Position numbers and translations under genes: made by a program. DNA of 64,000 nt, from the NCBI GenBank assembly GCA_019637855.1, contig JAHBUX010000001.1, positions 62,001-126,000 of the forward strand. The letters are read 5' to 3'. Shown in pieces: positions 34,157-42,304 of the stretch. Position 1 is the stretch's first letter, and every line of letters begins with the position of its first letter. The notes under the pieces were generated by a model. That model did no database searches. It was not told the origin of the DNA and saw nothing but the letters and a program-made list of their open reading frames with translations. Source of the DNA: Bdellovibrionales bacterium (GTDB taxonomy: Bacteria; Bdellovibrionota; Bdellovibrionia; Bdellovibrionales; UBA1609).

Positions 34157-35209
34157 TCAGTGGCCACTTTTGAGTGTGCTCATTGCGTCGTTGATCTTCA
34201 TCCCGTCCGATACGCCTTCGAAAAGGATCTCGACGCGGCGATGTCTTGCGGAGTTGGAATCGAGGTCGGGAAGAAGTCTTTGCGAGCCGTACCCGATGGC
34301 GGTAATACGTTCGGCCGGAATGCCTCGCCGCATGAGATATTCTCTTACGGCAGCCGCCCGCTCTTGCGAGAGAATCTGGTTTCTTGAAGCTTTTCCGATC
34401 GTGTCCGTATGACCTGAGATGACAAGTGCCTTCCAGTTTTCGCTCTGTTCCTTCAGGATGACGGTTAACTTGTCGAGGAAAACCGTCGACTCAGGCTTAA
34501 GAATCGCTTTGTTCAGATCAAACGGAATAAGACGCGAATCGAAACTCACCGCCACGGGTGCAGCCCTCACCGGCTCTGCCTGGATCGGAGCCACTTTGAT
34601 AGGCTCAGGTGCCGACGCAGCAGTTGCAACAACACGCCCCTTGCCAATGGGAATACTGACTCCGATGTACACCGGAAAATTCACGATGCTGCGATCGGGA
34701 CTGTTGACGTCGGTAAGCGCGCTGGCGCCTACGACCCAGTCAAAGTTTTTTCTCGCAAAGTTAAAGCGCAGTTGTGGACCGGTCGTCACGAGAGTTTGAA
34801 ACGACTCGATGTCGGTGAACTCAAACTTTCCACCCTTGCCAGTTTGCGTGCGGACCAGCCATCCCAGCCAGAAGAATTCCGAGGCGAATGGATAAAGGTA
34901 AGATCCGTCCACCACCAAGCTGCGAAGAATGTATCTTTGGACACGGGTTTCAGTTTCTCCGTCCTGCCAGGTCTGCTGGACGCCTACGCCGACACCAAAT
35001 GCTCCAAAATAGTTGGTACGATATTCTCCGAGAAGGCGCGCACCGGCCAACATCCCGTCTTTCGCGATCTCGTTCTCCTTGTCAGGCTTGATGCGCTGAA
35101 AGCCTCCGCTGATATCGCCCTGTAACCAGTACGGGCTCGTGCGGTCGGCCGCCGCAGCCTGATAAGCTACCGTAAGGATAACAATTAGGACCAAAGCATG
35201 ACGAAACAC
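34157..35209 (-). CDS. OmpA-family outer-membrane protein
   Basis: A 350-residue protein with a signal peptide (LVLIVILTVAYQAAAA), an N-terminal beta-barrel of about 200 residues, a short Pro/Ala linker (EPIKVAPIQAEPVRAAPVA) and a C-terminal OmpA domain (about 240-340). The latter has VISGHTDTIGKASRNQILSQERAAAVREYL and ITAIGYGSQRLLPDLDSNSARHRRVEI, which bind peptidoglycan. It anchors the outer membrane to the wall. The repeat lipoprotein follows on the same RNA and could be a surface partner. Confidence 0.9.
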   Translation of the reverse strand: MFRHALVLIVILTVAYQAAAADRTSPYWLQGDISGGFQRIKPDKENEIAKDGMLAGARLLGEYRTNYFGAFGVGVGVQQTWQDGETETRVQRYILRSLVVDGSYLYPFASEFFWLGWLVRTQTGKGGKFEFTDIESFQTLVTTGPQLRFNFARKNFDWVVGASALTDVNSPDRSIVNFPVYIGVSIPIGKGRVVATAASAPEPIKVAPIQAEPVRAAPVAVSFDSRLIPFDLNKAILKPESTVFLDKLTVILKEQSENWKALVISGHTDTIGKASRNQILSQERAAAVREYLMRRGIPAERITAIGYGSQRLLPDLDSNSARHRRVEILFEGVSDGMKINDAMSTLKSGH

Positions 35210-35312
35210 CTGTTCTCCCGTGATTGATTCCTTTCAAATTTTACGGAGAACTCAAGGGAAGCATGAACTTCTGTTTGCTCAATACTTCCTCAAGACAGGC
35301 CCAACATCGGGC

Positions 35313-36464
35313 TTAGAAATGAATGTCGATGGCGACACCGTCCTTAGAATTTCCAAAGGCCACACGCCCGCCCTGATTGCGAAGCCCGTCGCGAAGCAAG
35401 AAAAGCCCTAGCCCAGACTCTTGGGCTTTCGAGGAGGCCTGGGCGCCGGCTTCGATTTTCTTAAGAATGTTGGCAGAAAAGCCGCCGCCGTTGTCTTCAA
35501 AAAGTAAACCCTGAGAGCTCAATTTAATGGCTATTCGTGGTGTTTGAATGTTTCGGCTGGCAAAGTTTTCGATAGAATTCATGATGAGATTTAAAAGGAA
35601 TGAAAAGGCAAATGATCGATTGACCTCGATCTGAGCATCTCCATGCACTTCTAACTGCACATTCTTGAGTTTTGGTCGCAGGACCTCGCGCACGTCTTCG
35701 ATGATCTCCCGAAGGTCTATTGGTTCGACGTTGAACTGGGTGAGTTGACTCATCTGATTGAGCTGAACGATGACCGACTGCATGGAATCGATGCTTGCGT
35801 TGCACTTGCGCATGTATTCACGCGCCTTATCGATATCCCCCTTCGCCAGCGACCGCTCGGTAAGCTCGGTGTAGATCTGCGGAATGCCGACCGTGCTCTT
35901 GAGATCGTGAAGAATGGCAGCGCTGTGTTTTCCAAGCAGGCCGAAGCGGGCCAGTGCTTGCTCTCGAAACCCCCGCTCTTCCGCGAAGACTTTGAAGACC
36001 CCGTAGACTGTGAGCATGAAGGCGATAATTCCCGGATAGTTTTCGATGAGAGTCGTTTTTGAGTTAAGGACCACGTCGTCAAAACGGTAGTGATAGACCG
36101 CGATAAACAGAACGGAACCCACACTCAAGACGGTCAGAAACACCCGCTTCGGCGGATAAAGAAGGAGCGTGTAGAACACCATGGCTTGGAAGAAGGTGTA
36201 CTCGTAAAAGGGCCGATACCACTGCCCATGCATTACGTAGAGTACAAGAATGGCTCCAAAGAAAAAATGCCCCCGCGGTGAGTAGGGATTGCGGCGAAAG
36301 ACAAACGCCGCCATAAGTCCCGCGACGAGAAGCGGTACACGGAGGCATAGAAAGAGAATGAGATCGGGCTCAGCAATGGCGCCAGTCTCAATAACGGTGG
36401 TCAACGACCCAATGATCACCATGACAAGAACAAAGAAAAATGAAAACCGCGATTGCTTACTCAA
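35313..36464 (-). CDS. Membrane sensor histidine kinase
   Basis: A 383-residue kinase: about six N-terminal hydrophobic segments (FFFVLVMVIIGSLTTVI through PGIIAFMLTVYGVFKVF), then a dimerisation region with the phospho-acceptor in AAILHDLKSTVGIPQIY, and an ATPase domain with N-box LLNLIMNSIENFASR, G1 FEDNGGGFS and G2 SGLGLFLLRDGLRNQGG. There is no periplasmic domain, so it senses a membrane or intracellular cue. Its gene overlaps the preceding response regulator by 8 bp; they form a two-component pair. Confidence 0.93.
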   Translation of the reverse strand: MSKQSRFSFFFVLVMVIIGSLTTVIETGAIAEPDLILFLCLRVPLLVAGLMAAFVFRRNPYSPRGHFFFGAILVLYVMHGQWYRPFYEYTFFQAMVFYTLLLYPPKRVFLTVLSVGSVLFIAVYHYRFDDVVLNSKTTLIENYPGIIAFMLTVYGVFKVFAEERGFREQALARFGLLGKHSAAILHDLKSTVGIPQIYTELTERSLAKGDIDKAREYMRKCNASIDSMQSVIVQLNQMSQLTQFNVEPIDLREIIEDVREVLRPKLKNVQLEVHGDAQIEVNRSFAFSFLLNLIMNSIENFASRNIQTPRIAIKLSSQGLLFEDNGGGFSANILKKIEAGAQASSKAQESGLGLFLLRDGLRNQGGRVAFGNSKDGVAIDIHF

Positions 36465-37107
36465 AGCTTTTCAATGAGAAACCTTTGCCCCGCACGACAG
36501 AAAGCTGCGTGTTGAGGTCCGGAATCTTCTTTCGAAGGTTGTAGATGTGGGTGTCGAGAATGTTTCGGCTGACGTGCGGATTCTCCTTCCACAGAACCTT
36601 CTCGATCTCATCGCGAGAGATCCATGCGTTCTCATGCGAGGTCAGATAGGAGAGCAAAAGGTACTCAGAGGGAGTGAGGCGCAAGGTTTCGCCTTTCCAG
36701 ATGACTGAGTTGGTGAGCGCGTCAAAGCGTACCGCCGACCGAGCTGGTGCCTTGTCCGCATCACCGACTCCAAGAACCTCGCGAATCCGCGAAACGGTAA
36801 AAGGCTTTTCCAGAAGATGTGAGACGCCGGAATTGAGCGCGGCAATCGCCATGTCTTTGTCGGCGAAACCGGTCATCATCACAATCCGTGGGGTGGGATT
36901 GAGCGCTTCGAGGTAGCTGACGAGTTCGAGGCCACTAGACCCCTGAAGCATGTAGTCCGTGAGAACGACATCGTAAGGCTTTGCCTGCAAAGCCTGTATA
37001 GCTTCGTGAACGGATGTGCGGATGTCGATGGCAAAAAGATCCGACACCGCATCGCTCACACCGGTCGCGTATTCTTCATTATCTTCAACGATCAACAGAC
37101 GCCGCAT
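36457..37107 (-). CDS. OmpR-type response regulator
   Basis: A 216-residue regulator with an N-terminal receiver (LLIVEDNEEYATG, phosphorylated Asp in DVVLTDYMLQGSSG, Lys in HLLEKPFTVSRI) and a C-terminal winged helix (LTPSEYLLLSYLTSHENAWISRDEIEKVLWKEN, then ILDTHIYNLRKKIPDLNTQLSVVRGKGFSL). It should bind promoter DNA when phosphorylated by the kinase encoded next. Gene order regulator-kinase with an 8-bp overlap is standard. Confidence 0.95.
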   Translation of the reverse strand: MRRLLIVEDNEEYATGVSDAVSDLFAIDIRTSVHEAIQALQAKPYDVVLTDYMLQGSSGLELVSYLEALNPTPRIVMMTGFADKDMAIAALNSGVSHLLEKPFTVSRIREVLGVGDADKAPARSAVRFDALTNSVIWKGETLRLTPSEYLLLSYLTSHENAWISRDEIEKVLWKENPHVSRNILDTHIYNLRKKIPDLNTQLSVVRGKGFSLKSFE

Positions 37108-37462
37108 CCATGGTGCCCTTTTAAAAGTTCACTGCTCCGTGAACCATGACATCACACCACGGATGGGAGCGCAAGGCTTCAGGACGAAGCGATCTCACGC
37201 ACACGGTACTCTTGGAGCAAAGTTGTACAAGCTGGTGAATTCGAATTTAAATGATTCCAGTGGAGGCGTTTGCTTGAGAGTCGATAGGATCCGGGGCCAA
37301 CGGTAAATTTCATGAACGAGACGTATATCTAACGGATACTTGAGTAACGAAGGCCAGAAGACTCAAGCGGAACGCCACAACGAAAAAGGAATTTCTCATA
37401 AAACTTCGTAAAAGTGATAAGTCGCTATATGCGCCGAAGTAGCGAAGTCCCAAATTTTCCGA

Positions 37463-37479
37463 ATACGTTTAAAACGTAT
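37463..37479. repeat. 17-bp perfect palindrome
   Basis: ATACGTTT, one central base, AAACGTAT. It lies 40 bp from the tmRNA-like fragment. It could be a recombinase or repressor site; no protein is assigned. Confidence 0.4.
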
Positions 37480-37518
37480 AGATAAATTCATCTTAGAACC
37501 ATTTCCAGGTTCCGTATA

Positions 37519-37556
37519 TGGTGGAGGTGGGTTGCAAGTTATCGAACCTGCGTCCT
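37519..37556 (-). other. Sequence resembling the 3' end of tmRNA (possible attachment-site remnant)
   Basis: Read on the minus strand this stretch contains GGACGCAGGTTCGATA, then a short unmatched part, then CCCACCTCCACCA. The blocks GGACGCxGGTTCGAT and CACCTCCACCA are the T-arm and acceptor/CCA end of many bacterial tmRNAs. The 3' half of the T-stem is altered (GCAGG pairs only with CTTGC), and no tag ORF or 5' half is visible here, so it is not a working gene. tmRNA 3' ends are common integration sites, so it may be the att scar of the island to its right. The comparison is from memory and not from a search. Confidence 0.4.
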
Positions 37557-37621
37557 CCAACTTTCAACGCATCAAATACTCGAAATCACTTTAGCATTTG
37601 AGCCATTTCAAAGTGACGGAT

Positions 37622-37659
37622 GATGTCCTCCATGAAGTTGGGAGGACGTGGAGGACATC
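37622..37659. repeat. Long stem-loop at the end of the MATE gene
   Basis: GATGTCCTCCA and TGGAGGACATC form a perfect 11-bp stem around a 16-base loop that begins one base after the MATE stop codon. No T-run follows on the minus strand. It could protect the 3' end of the transcript or be a recombination relic, since GTCCTCC also occurs in the neighbouring tmRNA-like stretch. Confidence 0.5.
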
Positions 37660-38928
37660 TCAAACTCTCTCAAGGCGTCGGCGCCAAGCCCAGTAGAGAA
37701 GCAATCCAATCAGGAGCCGTTGCCCAACGTGAAGAGTCAGATAGCCGGGATAAGAAATTCCGCCGAACTTGACGGCGGCGAAGGCCAGCGGAATAAATAG
37801 CCCCCATTGAACCGCGGTCATTATAGTAAAACTCTGCCTGAGCCCGTCGCTGACAAAGTGAAAGCGTTGAATCGCGCAACCGACACCATCAATCACAACT
37901 AATAGCGCCAGCAAAACAAACGGCGTTCGGGCGAGGTCGAAGGTAACTGGATCCTTAAAAAACCAGTGACGAATAGGCGCCGAGAAAATCAAAATTGCAA
38001 AGGCCAATGCCACACTAATCGCGGCGACCTGCTTGAAAGCGAGCATGGCAATGTGACGGGCCACTTGCCGGTCATTTTTTGCCAGCGCTTTAATAAGAAA
38101 CGAACCGGTGGCCACGCCATATCCAATTCCCAGGTAGAGGGCGGGCAACGACAGCGTACCGACTACGTTGGCTACCGCCAGCGCTTCAACGCCGATCAAT
38201 CCAACCAACGCAACGGCGGCGTTAAGAGTTAACGCTAAGGACATCTGATGCAGCGAAACCCCAAAAACAACTTTTAGATCCTCAAGAACCTCTGAAATTC
38301 GAAAAACGCGGAAACGGAAGCCCTCAAAGCGCATGGTCAAATAGATATTTAGGCCAAAGCCACCGGTGATCGCGATAGCGGACGAAACCGCAACACCAGG
38401 CAAGCCGTAGCGAGGAGCAAGCACTAGATTGCCGAGCACGTTCATCACGGTCACCGCGACAGTGATTGAGAGACGCGTTTTACTTTTAAGGGCGCCGATC
38501 CAATAGCCATTAACGGCCTGACTCATCGAGGAAAAAATGAAAGAGGGACAGAAGAATCGGATAAAGTCCGCAGCCAATTCGACCGCTTCACCACGGGTGT
38601 AAAATCCGGCGATTTGCTTCGCAAAGATAAAGAAGAGCGCTGAAAATGGAAGGGCCAGAATCATCCCTAAAATCATATTGGCAGTCAGAGCACGGCTTCT
38701 GTCCTCGATGTTTTCACTCGCAGCCACTCGCTTTTGTACCGAGGTGATTAACCCCATCGTGAATGAATTTGGAATGAACGACGCCGCTCCTGCCACACCT
38801 AGTGCCGCCAAAGCCGCACTACCCATAGGGGCGACCATTGTGCTGTCGACTGCCTGAACGATAAAGCCAGTCGCCATGGACAGACTGTAGGGCCAAGCAT
38901 TCTCAAAAACCTTACGGTGGGTGCTCAT
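37660..38928 (-). CDS. MATE family efflux transporter
   Basis: A 422-residue twelve-helix exporter of the MATE/NorM group: SLSMATGFIVQAVDSTMVAPMGSAALAALGVAGAASF at the start, then NVLGNLVLAPRYGLPGVAVSSAIAI in the middle. It should expel a cationic or heteroaromatic small molecule by proton or sodium antiport. Its start overlaps the stop of the propeller gene by one base. Its place in the azapteridine-like island makes it the likely product exporter or self-protection pump. Confidence 0.92.
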   Translation of the reverse strand: MSTHRKVFENAWPYSLSMATGFIVQAVDSTMVAPMGSAALAALGVAGAASFIPNSFTMGLITSVQKRVAASENIEDRSRALTANMILGMILALPFSALFFIFAKQIAGFYTRGEAVELAADFIRFFCPSFIFSSMSQAVNGYWIGALKSKTRLSITVAVTVMNVLGNLVLAPRYGLPGVAVSSAIAITGGFGLNIYLTMRFEGFRFRVFRISEVLEDLKVVFGVSLHQMSLALTLNAAVALVGLIGVEALAVANVVGTLSLPALYLGIGYGVATGSFLIKALAKNDRQVARHIAMLAFKQVAAISVALAFAILIFSAPIRHWFFKDPVTFDLARTPFVLLALLVVIDGVGCAIQRFHFVSDGLRQSFTIMTAVQWGLFIPLAFAAVKFGGISYPGYLTLHVGQRLLIGLLLYWAWRRRLERV

Positions 38929-40730
38929 TAAAACCTCTTAGTTGCGGCAAGAACTGGAAGGCCTTCATGCACTGAAAACACACTGAGATAAGCGCCCCGC
39001 CCTCCTGCTACGATGTGCTTGTCATCCACAGCAGCCAGTGACGTCGCATAATCCTCAAACGGAAATGCCGATTCAAGAATTTCACCCGCAAATTCGAATG
39101 TGTTCAACTGATATCCGTAGGTAGTGGTATATAAACGAGAGTTATGGACAAGAGTTCCCTCGCAGGTATTGAGCTGCCAGTCTCGCCAGCAACGTACGAC
39201 TGAAAAATCACTAGCTCGCACGACGCTGGTAGCGACTCGACCGTTACCATTAATCAGCATGTGCTGATCATCTAACCACTTGAACCGCTTGATATTGCCG
39301 TAAGCCGATTCACGCCGAAGTTCGATGCCGGTGGCAAGATCACCGACCACCACATCAGCCGGCCTGGCTGTGCTTTCCTGGCCCTGATCGCCCATTTCGC
39401 AAAGGCGCGCGGCTACCCAATAGAATTGGCCCAACGGATCTGCCGTTACGCTCCACAGCGGCATATCAAAATTACGCCGCCACAATAGTGCTCCGGTGCC
39501 CTCGTCCAGGCACGTCAACTCGCCCTGTTCCGTGCAAAATAAAATTTTGCCAGCGCGGCGAATGAAATCGCGCAATAGCGGTTGGCTCTCGTGCAGCCAC
39601 AAAATTGAAAAATTCCGATCAAGGCGAGCCACCTGGCCCGCCACGGTCAGAACAAACGCACCACCGTCGTCGCCGGAAATAATTCGCCGAACCATGCCCA
39701 TGCCTAAATTGCATTCGCTCTCTGTTTTTATGTTCTCGCCTTCGATGTTCATGCGGCGAACAAAGCCGTCCTCAAACGCGACCAGAAATTGGCCTCGGCT
39801 CCCCGGCACAGGTTGAATATCCCACACGGCGTTGGTGCCAGTGGGGCCTTGCTTGATTTCACCAGTCGCGGGATCAGTTAAATAGATCTCACCTGATTCG
39901 GTCAGGGCGTAGATTCCGTGGCTGGTCCACTCGACATGGTTGACTTGGTATTTGTAGGGGCCGAATTTCCCCAAAATTTTCGGCTCGCGTTCATTGCTCA
40001 ACCGATAGATAAAGCGGTCAAAGCAAGCCACTAAGATTTGTGACTGACCGTGATTGAAGCTCATCCATTCTACGTCGTCTCTGGTCAGTGGAACACGCTG
40101 AATATTTTGCGGATCGTGGGCGCTGAAAAGCGCCAGGCCACAGTGGTAGTCGTCGGTAATCCAATAACGGTCAAATTTTTTGTCATAGAGAATTTGATGG
40201 CAGGCTCCGGTCGCTACGCGAGAAACGGGCTTCATCATTTGATCAATGTCGCCAGCGTAGACATAGCCAGAGAAGTCCACTGCGAAGTGACCTTGCGGTC
40301 CAGTGAAGTCAAAAGACTCAATTAAAGCCTTAGGTAAATATTCGGAGAGCCCAATAAAACTTAAGTCGTCTTGGCGAAATTTGCCGATTTTCCCCTGTGG
40401 CATGGCCACATAGAGGTAGCCATTGTGAAGGAAAAGACCATGTGAAACATTAGGTAAGCTCTCTTCATTAGGATCGGACCAATTAGTTAGGTCGATGACA
40501 GTATCGAGCACCAAAGTGTCTTTATGCCAGCGTGCCAGCCTGCCGCTGATGTCGCGCGCGTAAATAAACGACTCATCAATAATCATCACATAAAGGTTAT
40601 TTAAGTTGTAACCCGGCTGCGAAGTCGCCAGCTGTTTGAGGTCCGCATCGAATTTCAGGATCGTTCCCCGGCTGGTGGAAGCGAACAGGCAGCGGGATTT
40701 GTCATCAAAGGAAATGTGCAGAGGGCGCAT
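38928..40730 (-). CDS. Cytoplasmic WD40/PQQ-like beta-propeller protein of the azapteridine-like cluster
   Basis: A 600-residue protein built almost entirely of beta-propeller blades (SRGTILKFDADL, GYLYVAMPQGKIGKF, GEIYLTDPATGEI, GQFLVAFEDGFVRRM, GELTCLDEGTGALLWRR and others), probably two propellers. No signal peptide or enzymatic motif. It differs in sequence from the second WD40 protein (42291-43979). It lies between the 22-residue peptide gene and MATE. A scaffold or carrier role in the pathway is an inference from context; propeller proteins can also bind small ligands directly. Confidence 0.85.
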   Translation of the reverse strand: MRPLHISFDDKSRCLFASTSRGTILKFDADLKQLATSQPGYNLNNLYVMIIDESFIYARDISGRLARWHKDTLVLDTVIDLTNWSDPNEESLPNVSHGLFLHNGYLYVAMPQGKIGKFRQDDLSFIGLSEYLPKALIESFDFTGPQGHFAVDFSGYVYAGDIDQMMKPVSRVATGACHQILYDKKFDRYWITDDYHCGLALFSAHDPQNIQRVPLTRDDVEWMSFNHGQSQILVACFDRFIYRLSNEREPKILGKFGPYKYQVNHVEWTSHGIYALTESGEIYLTDPATGEIKQGPTGTNAVWDIQPVPGSRGQFLVAFEDGFVRRMNIEGENIKTESECNLGMGMVRRIISGDDGGAFVLTVAGQVARLDRNFSILWLHESQPLLRDFIRRAGKILFCTEQGELTCLDEGTGALLWRRNFDMPLWSVTADPLGQFYWVAARLCEMGDQGQESTARPADVVVGDLATGIELRRESAYGNIKRFKWLDDQHMLINGNGRVATSVVRASDFSVVRCWRDWQLNTCEGTLVHNSRLYTTTYGYQLNTFEFAGEILESAFPFEDYATSLAAVDDKHIVAGGRGAYLSVFSVHEGLPVLAATKRF

Positions 40731-40741
40731 AAATCGTCCTT

Positions 40742-40781
40742 AAAAAATCCCTGGGAAATCTGAGTCCGATCTCCCAGGGAT
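40742..40781 (-). terminator. Rho-independent terminator/attenuator behind the 22-residue peptide gene
   Basis: On the minus strand, ATCCCTGGGA and TCCCAGGGAT form a perfect 10-bp stem followed by TTTTTT. It lies between the short peptide gene and the propeller gene of the same strand, so the peptide RNA would be much more abundant than the downstream part. Confidence 0.85.
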
Positions 40782-40786
40782 CGCAG

Positions 40787-40855
40787 TTATGATCCTGTTG
40801 TAGGAGCGGAAGCTGCAATGGCAGCCTGCTTTTTATTTAGATTGATATTTTTCAT
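40787..40855 (-). CDS. 22-residue peptide gene of the azapteridine-like cluster
   Basis: A very short gene: ATG at 40855, stop at 40789-40787, product beginning MKNINLNKK and ending SAPTTGS. AAGGAG sits seven bases before the ATG, and a strong intrinsic terminator follows five bases after the stop. The peptide has a Lys/Asn-rich N-terminal half, a QAAIAAS middle and a small-residue tail with a single Gly; no Cys, no aromatic. This layout (strong ribosome-binding site, own terminator, modification and export genes after it) is that of a RiPP-like precursor or a scaffold peptide. A leader peptide controlling attenuation is the main alternative, although it shows no codon run of one amino acid beyond Lys/Asn and Ala. 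Confidence 0.72.
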   Translation of the reverse strand: MKNINLNKKQAAIAASAPTTGS

Positions 40856-41102
40856 TTTTGGTCTCCTTTCACTGGCTCTCTCTTGAGCAAGGTCGGTGCC
40901 AGCGGGATCGCCCGCCAAATGTAGCGCTGAAGTAGAAGAGGGTCCGGAGTGTCCAAATCTCAGGACAATCAGTCCAGGTTAATGCCTGGTCAGCCGCGGC
41001 TCCTTATATATTGAGGAATGAGCGTCTTCCCCTGGTGGTCTTGACCTTGCAATCTTGGCCTATGACGGCAATTACGCGGTCGCCGAATTCTGGAGAGTCA
41101 CT
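40856..41102. promoter_or_regulatory. Divergent control region of the azapteridine-like operons
   Basis: This 247-bp gap separates the start codons of the two divergent operons. It contains small GC-rich inverted repeats (GCGGG-CCCGC around 40912-40925; CCAGG-CCTGG at 40974-40989) that would lie in the peptide's leader RNA, and an AT-rich TATATATT stretch at about 41006. Promoters cannot be fixed from consensus alone. Confidence 0.45.
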
Positions 41103-41675
41103 TTGAAAATTGCTGTCATCAGCGCTTCCCATCGCAAGAGTTCTCGATCCAAATCTGTCGCGACATGGGTAACCGCTGCTCTAACCCCCGCTGATCTTGA
41201 AACTGTGTCCTTTGACCTCGCAGAAATAAACTTGCCGTTTTGGAGTGAGGACTGTTGGAACAGCGAAAGCGTGGCTAGTTCACAGTGGGCGCCTTATAGT
41301 GAACAACTCAAACAGTGCGATGGCATCGTAATGATTAGCCCGGAGTGGGCCGGAATGATTCCGCCCAAGCTGGGAAATTTTCTTCTACTGTGTTCAAACC
41401 AGGAGCTCGCCTACAAACCTGTCCTATTGATTGGTGTCAGCGCCGGCGCTTCTGGTACCTACCCGGTGGCCCAACTGCGTATGAATGGCAGTAAAAATAA
41501 CCAAATGATCTATCTTCCCGATCATTTGATTGTACGCAACGTGGGCGCCGCAGAGGCACTCGAACGCCTAACTCCACGGCTTAAATTCAATATTGAAATT
41601 CTAAAAACCATGGCCCATCACTTTCGGCATGCACGCGAGACCATTGATTTGAAGGCTTACCCATACGGTTTATGA
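41103..41675 (+). CDS. NAD(P)H-dependent FMN reductase-like flavodoxin-fold protein
   Basis: A 190-residue protein of the NADPH-dependent FMN reductase (SsuE/ArsH-like) fold: LKIAVISASHRKSSRSKSVATWV binds the FMN phosphate, and CDGIVMISPEWAGMIPPKLGNFL lines the flavin. TTG at 41103 with GGAGAG just upstream is the likely start, fitting the family; an earlier ATG at 41055 would add 16 unmatched residues. It could supply reduced flavin or reduce a biosynthetic intermediate. The gene's stop lies 11 bases before the cyclohydrolase start. Standard toxoflavin operons do not include it. Confidence 0.85.
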   Translation: MKIAVISASHRKSSRSKSVATWVTAALTPADLETVSFDLAEINLPFWSEDCWNSESVASSQWAPYSEQLKQCDGIVMISPEWAGMIPPKLGNFLLLCSNQELAYKPVLLIGVSAGASGTYPVAQLRMNGSKNNQMIYLPDHLIVRNVGAAEALERLTPRLKFNIEILKTMAHHFRHARETIDLKAYPYGL

Positions 41676-41686
41676 AGGAGATATTT

Positions 41687-42304
41687 ATGAAAGTTGAAAT
41701 TGATGAAAAGATCATTATGCCGACCAAATACGGAAGGGCGGAAGTCTTTTCTTTTCGCGGGATAGACGGCGAGCACGTGATCTTCGCGTTTGGAAATTGG
41801 AGCACCCTGCGCGCACCTCCAGTGCGTATTCATTCAGAATGTCTAACGGGCGACGTGTTTGGATCCAAGCGTTGCGATTGCGGGCCGCAGTTGGACGAGG
41901 CCATGCGCCGCTTCACCCAATCAGCGGGCTTGCTCATTTACTTACGGCAAGAAGGGCGCGGTATTGGACTGCTTAATAAGTTACGCGCCTACCGTCTGCA
42001 GGACGCTGGGCATGACACCTATGAGGCCAACCGCCTGCTTGGTTTTGACGATGACCAACGGGACTTTAAGGTAGCCGCCGACATGTTGCGCGCGCTTGGA
42101 ATTAATCAGGTTCAGCTGTTGAGTAACAATCCACGCAAAACAAGGGGCCTCGAAGATAACGGTGTCCGCGTTAGACACCGTTTGTTTACACAAACCCACG
42201 CGTGCCCGGACAATCAGAAATATCTGGCTGCGAAAGCTGAGCTCGGCGGGCATGACGGACTGCAATCCAACCTATTGAATGAGGCAAAAAATGATACGGC
42301 ATAA
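41687..42304 (+). CDS. GTP cyclohydrolase II, ToxB-like
   Basis: A 205-residue RibA-type enzyme. It has the zinc site in VRIHSECLTGDVFGSKRCDCGPQLDEAM (three Cys), the catalytic YLRQEGRGIGL and the GTP-binding LLSNNPRKTRGLEDNGV. It opens GTP to 2,5-diamino-6-ribosylamino-pyrimidinone phosphate, the first step of riboflavin and of toxoflavin-type azapteridines. AAGGAG six bases before ATG 41687 fixes the start. No other riboflavin gene is adjacent; its neighbours are those of ToxC and ToxD, so it more likely serves the secondary pathway. Confidence 0.93.
   Translation: MKVEIDEKIIMPTKYGRAEVFSFRGIDGEHVIFAFGNWSTLRAPPVRIHSECLTGDVFGSKRCDCGPQLDEAMRRFTQSAGLLIYLRQEGRGIGLLNKLRAYRLQDAGHDTYEANRLLGFDDDQRDFKVAADMLRALGINQVQLLSNNPRKTRGLEDNGVRVRHRLFTQTHACPDNQKYLAAKAELGGHDGLQSNLLNEAKNDTA

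Larger units (their letters stand above)
37108..37659. other. Intergenic region at the left edge of the azapteridine-like island
   Basis: About 550 bp without a convincing gene. It holds a 17-bp palindrome (37463-37479), a sequence similar to a tmRNA 3' end (37519-37556) and a long stem-loop directly after the MATE gene (37622-37659). Composition and palindromes suggest an integration scar more than a promoter. Confidence 0.55.

Noticed and set aside
37519..37556. Complete tRNA or tmRNA gene
   Set aside because: No anticodon arm, tag reading frame or matching 5' acceptor half is present; only a 3'-like fragment is visible.
41687..42304. Riboflavin-operon ribA
   Set aside because: No ribB, ribD, ribE or ribH is adjacent and no FMN riboswitch-like leader is seen; the neighbours are WD40 and SUMF1-like genes.
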